The translations under genes were made by a program, and so were the position numbers. This document shows positions 6,488 to 7,504 of a stretch of DNA of 7,504 nt, in pieces. The stretch is taken from assembly GCA_902796045.1 (NCBI GenBank), contig CADBNQ010000161.1, positions 1-7,504 of the forward strand. Direction: 5' to 3'. The notes beneath the pieces were generated by a model. The model searched no databases. It worked only from the letters and a program-made list of their open reading frames with translations, and had not been told where the DNA came from. Positions within the stretch are counted from its first letter, which is position 1. Each line of letters begins with the position of its first letter. Source of the stretch: an uncultured Lachnospiraceae bacterium. GTDB lineage: Bacteria > Bacillota > Clostridia > Lachnospirales > Lachnospiraceae.

Positions 6488-6745
6488 ATGATTACTAAGT
6501 CAATGCAGATCAGGATCCCTGCGGGACTTGATCCAAGCACAATTGCCATGTTTATTCAGACAGCCAGTCAGTATGACAGCAGGGTGTATGTTCAGTCCGA
6601 GAATAAGAAAGTGAACGCAAAAAGTCTGATGGGGATGATGTCACTTGGCCTTCCCAGAGGATCAGTTCTTACAATCGTAGCTGAAGGCAGTGATGAAGAA
6701 GAAGCAATTGAAGATATTGAGAAATATTTAAATAATGAAAAATAA
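6488..6745 (+). CDS. HPr-family protein lacking His15 (Crh-like)
   Basis: An 85-residue protein with the HPr fold. The central block KKVNAKSLMGMMSLGLPRGS aligns with the HPr regulatory site and puts Ser at position 46, the residue phosphorylated by HprK. The active-site loop differs: where PTS HPr has GIHARPAT, this has GLDPSTIA. Residue 15 is Asp instead of the phospho-accepting His, and Arg17 is Ser. It should therefore not carry phosphate from Enzyme I to PTS transporters. Known relative: Bacillus Crh, which has Gln15, keeps Ser46 and acts as a CcpA co-effector. Inference: this is a Crh-type signalling protein for the HprK encoded at 2497-3429. Alternatively it is a WhiA- or wall-linked HPr paralogue of unknown role. 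The C-terminal helix is acidic (SDEEEAIEDIEKYL). It is the last gene of the murB unit and ends in a terminator. Confidence 0.88.
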   Translation: MITKSMQIRIPAGLDPSTIAMFIQTASQYDSRVYVQSENKKVNAKSLMGMMSLGLPRGSVLTIVAEGSDEEEAIEDIEKYLNNEK

Positions 6746-6804
6746 AAAAGTGCCGCAGACGTTCCCCATTCATAAAATGGAAAGATCGTGTGCGGCATTT
6801 TTTT
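6744..6804. terminator. Bidirectional terminator between convergent genes
   Basis: The 18-base arms at 6744-6761 and 6787-6804 pair with a single G-G mismatch and one G-T wobble around the core TGCCGCA/TGCGGCA. The inner region adds CCATT/AATGG (6766-6770 with 6776-6780). There is an A6 run on the left and a T7 run on the right, so the hairpin has a U-tract on either strand. It starts within the HPr-like stop codon and ends on the first base of the opposing gene's stop codon. Confidence 0.9.
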
Positions 6805-7504
6805 CAGTCTACCGGATAATACTCCAGAACTTTTTCTAATCCATAGTAGTAATAAAACATTTTCTTGTCTATGCTGAGCAGGGTCCAGGACCCATCCTTA
6901 TACCCGTACTCTATGACTCCTTTCCAGGATTTCCTTTCGGCTTTTTCTTTTGCCTCATCATAGAGCTGGGCCAGCTCCTTTCTGAGTTCAGGCAGCTTAT
7001 CCTCTTTCTTCTCATCCTTGTCCTTGCCTATGAGAGAGGAGAAGAAGGAAAGAACGGATTCCCACAGGCTTTTATCATCTTTAAGCCGGCTGTAGATTTC
7101 ATTTCCCATATTGATAAGCACTTCGTAGTAGTCAAGATTCTCTGTTTCAACGGTCACCTTGCAGGAAAGAAGGTCACCGTCCACTGACAGGATCTTGTAA
7201 GAAGCAGTGCTGACAATATCATCACAGATATCATCCAGATCGACAGCCTCTATCACATGATCTGCCAGGGCTTCCGGCAGACCATCGTCAACCAGGGCTT
7301 TGGTGATTCGCTTCTTCAGAAGAACTTTAAGATCTGGATTCTCTTTGAGCTCGTCCGGCAGGTAGCGTGGATCGACAGAAGAGGCATCCAGATCGTGGGC
7401 CACCTTAAATATCTGATCTGTGGCTTCCCGGCACTTGTGCCTGAATATCGCTAATGCGACAAAATAACCGATGACACCAGCCAGGATGGCTATAAGAAGA
7501 ATAA
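6804..7504 (-). CDS. Membrane-anchored protein of unknown function (5' truncated by window)
   Basis: I do not recognise this family. The frame is open to the window edge: before the GTG at 7403 it continues for 33 codons that encode a 20-residue hydrophobic segment (ILLIAILAGVIGYFVALAIF) followed by basic RHKCRE. The GTG at 7403 is thus probably internal, and the protein has at least one transmembrane helix with 232 residues visible. The basic residues after the helix suggest, by the positive-inside rule, that the large C-terminal part is cytoplasmic; the unseen N-terminus could change this. The soluble part has an acidic region (ADHVIEAVDLDDICDD), a Lys/Glu-rich helical stretch (KDKDEKKEDK to EKAERKS), and a final Tyr-rich section with YKDGSWTLLSIDKK and four consecutive Tyr. 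It converges on the HPr-like gene and shares its terminator, so it is a separate unit. Confidence 0.75.
   Translation of the reverse strand, partial: ILLIAILAGVIGYFVALAIFRHKCREATDQIFKVAHDLDASSVDPRYLPDELKENPDLKVLLKKRITKALVDDGLPEALADHVIEAVDLDDICDDIVSTASYKILSVDGDLLSCKVTVETENLDYYEVLINMGNEIYSRLKDDKSLWESVLSFFSSLIGKDKDEKKEDKLPELRKELAQLYDEAKEKAERKSWKGVIEYGYKDGSWTLLSIDKKMFYYYYGLEKVLEYYPVD

Overview
The window reads as a chromosomal housekeeping segment from a low-to-mid GC Gram-positive bacterium of the Bacillota. Clostridia are most likely, and a Lachnospiraceae-like order is my best guess. The reasons are strong GGAGG-type ribosome binding sites, the HPr kinase / WhiA / HPr-type gene set, and a short (type II) MurB. 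There is no sign of phage, insertion sequences, CRISPR or tRNA genes, and no gap of more than about 140 bases without a gene.

Layout, left to right. The 3' end of ftsH (membrane AAA protease) runs into uvrC (nucleotide excision repair) with an 8-base overlap. Then come hprK (HPr kinase/phosphorylase) and a ROK-family glucokinase, closely spaced on the + strand and closed by a hairpin terminator at about 4426-4456. A probable promoter (4472-4500) then starts a second + strand unit: murB (peptidoglycan precursor reductase), whiA (LAGLIDADG-like/HTH regulator) and a small HPr-family protein. This unit ends at a long hairpin (6744-6804) that can terminate both strands. On the other side, converging from the - strand, is an unrecognised membrane-anchored protein whose 5' end lies outside the window.

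The genes link carbon regulation, cell wall synthesis and cell division. HprK phosphorylates Ser46 of HPr-type proteins. The small protein downstream of whiA has Ser46 and its surrounding motif, but carries Asp at position 15 where PTS HPr has its catalytic His, and it has also lost Arg17. It therefore looks like a Crh-type regulatory substrate of HprK rather than a PTS phosphocarrier, and it is encoded a few genes away from its presumed kinase and from a glucokinase. This is the most interesting signal in the window. Two lesser points are the absence of rapZ (and yvcK) next to whiA and two identical in-frame 36-bp repeats in the acidic tail of FtsH. I see no wholly new multi-gene system here.
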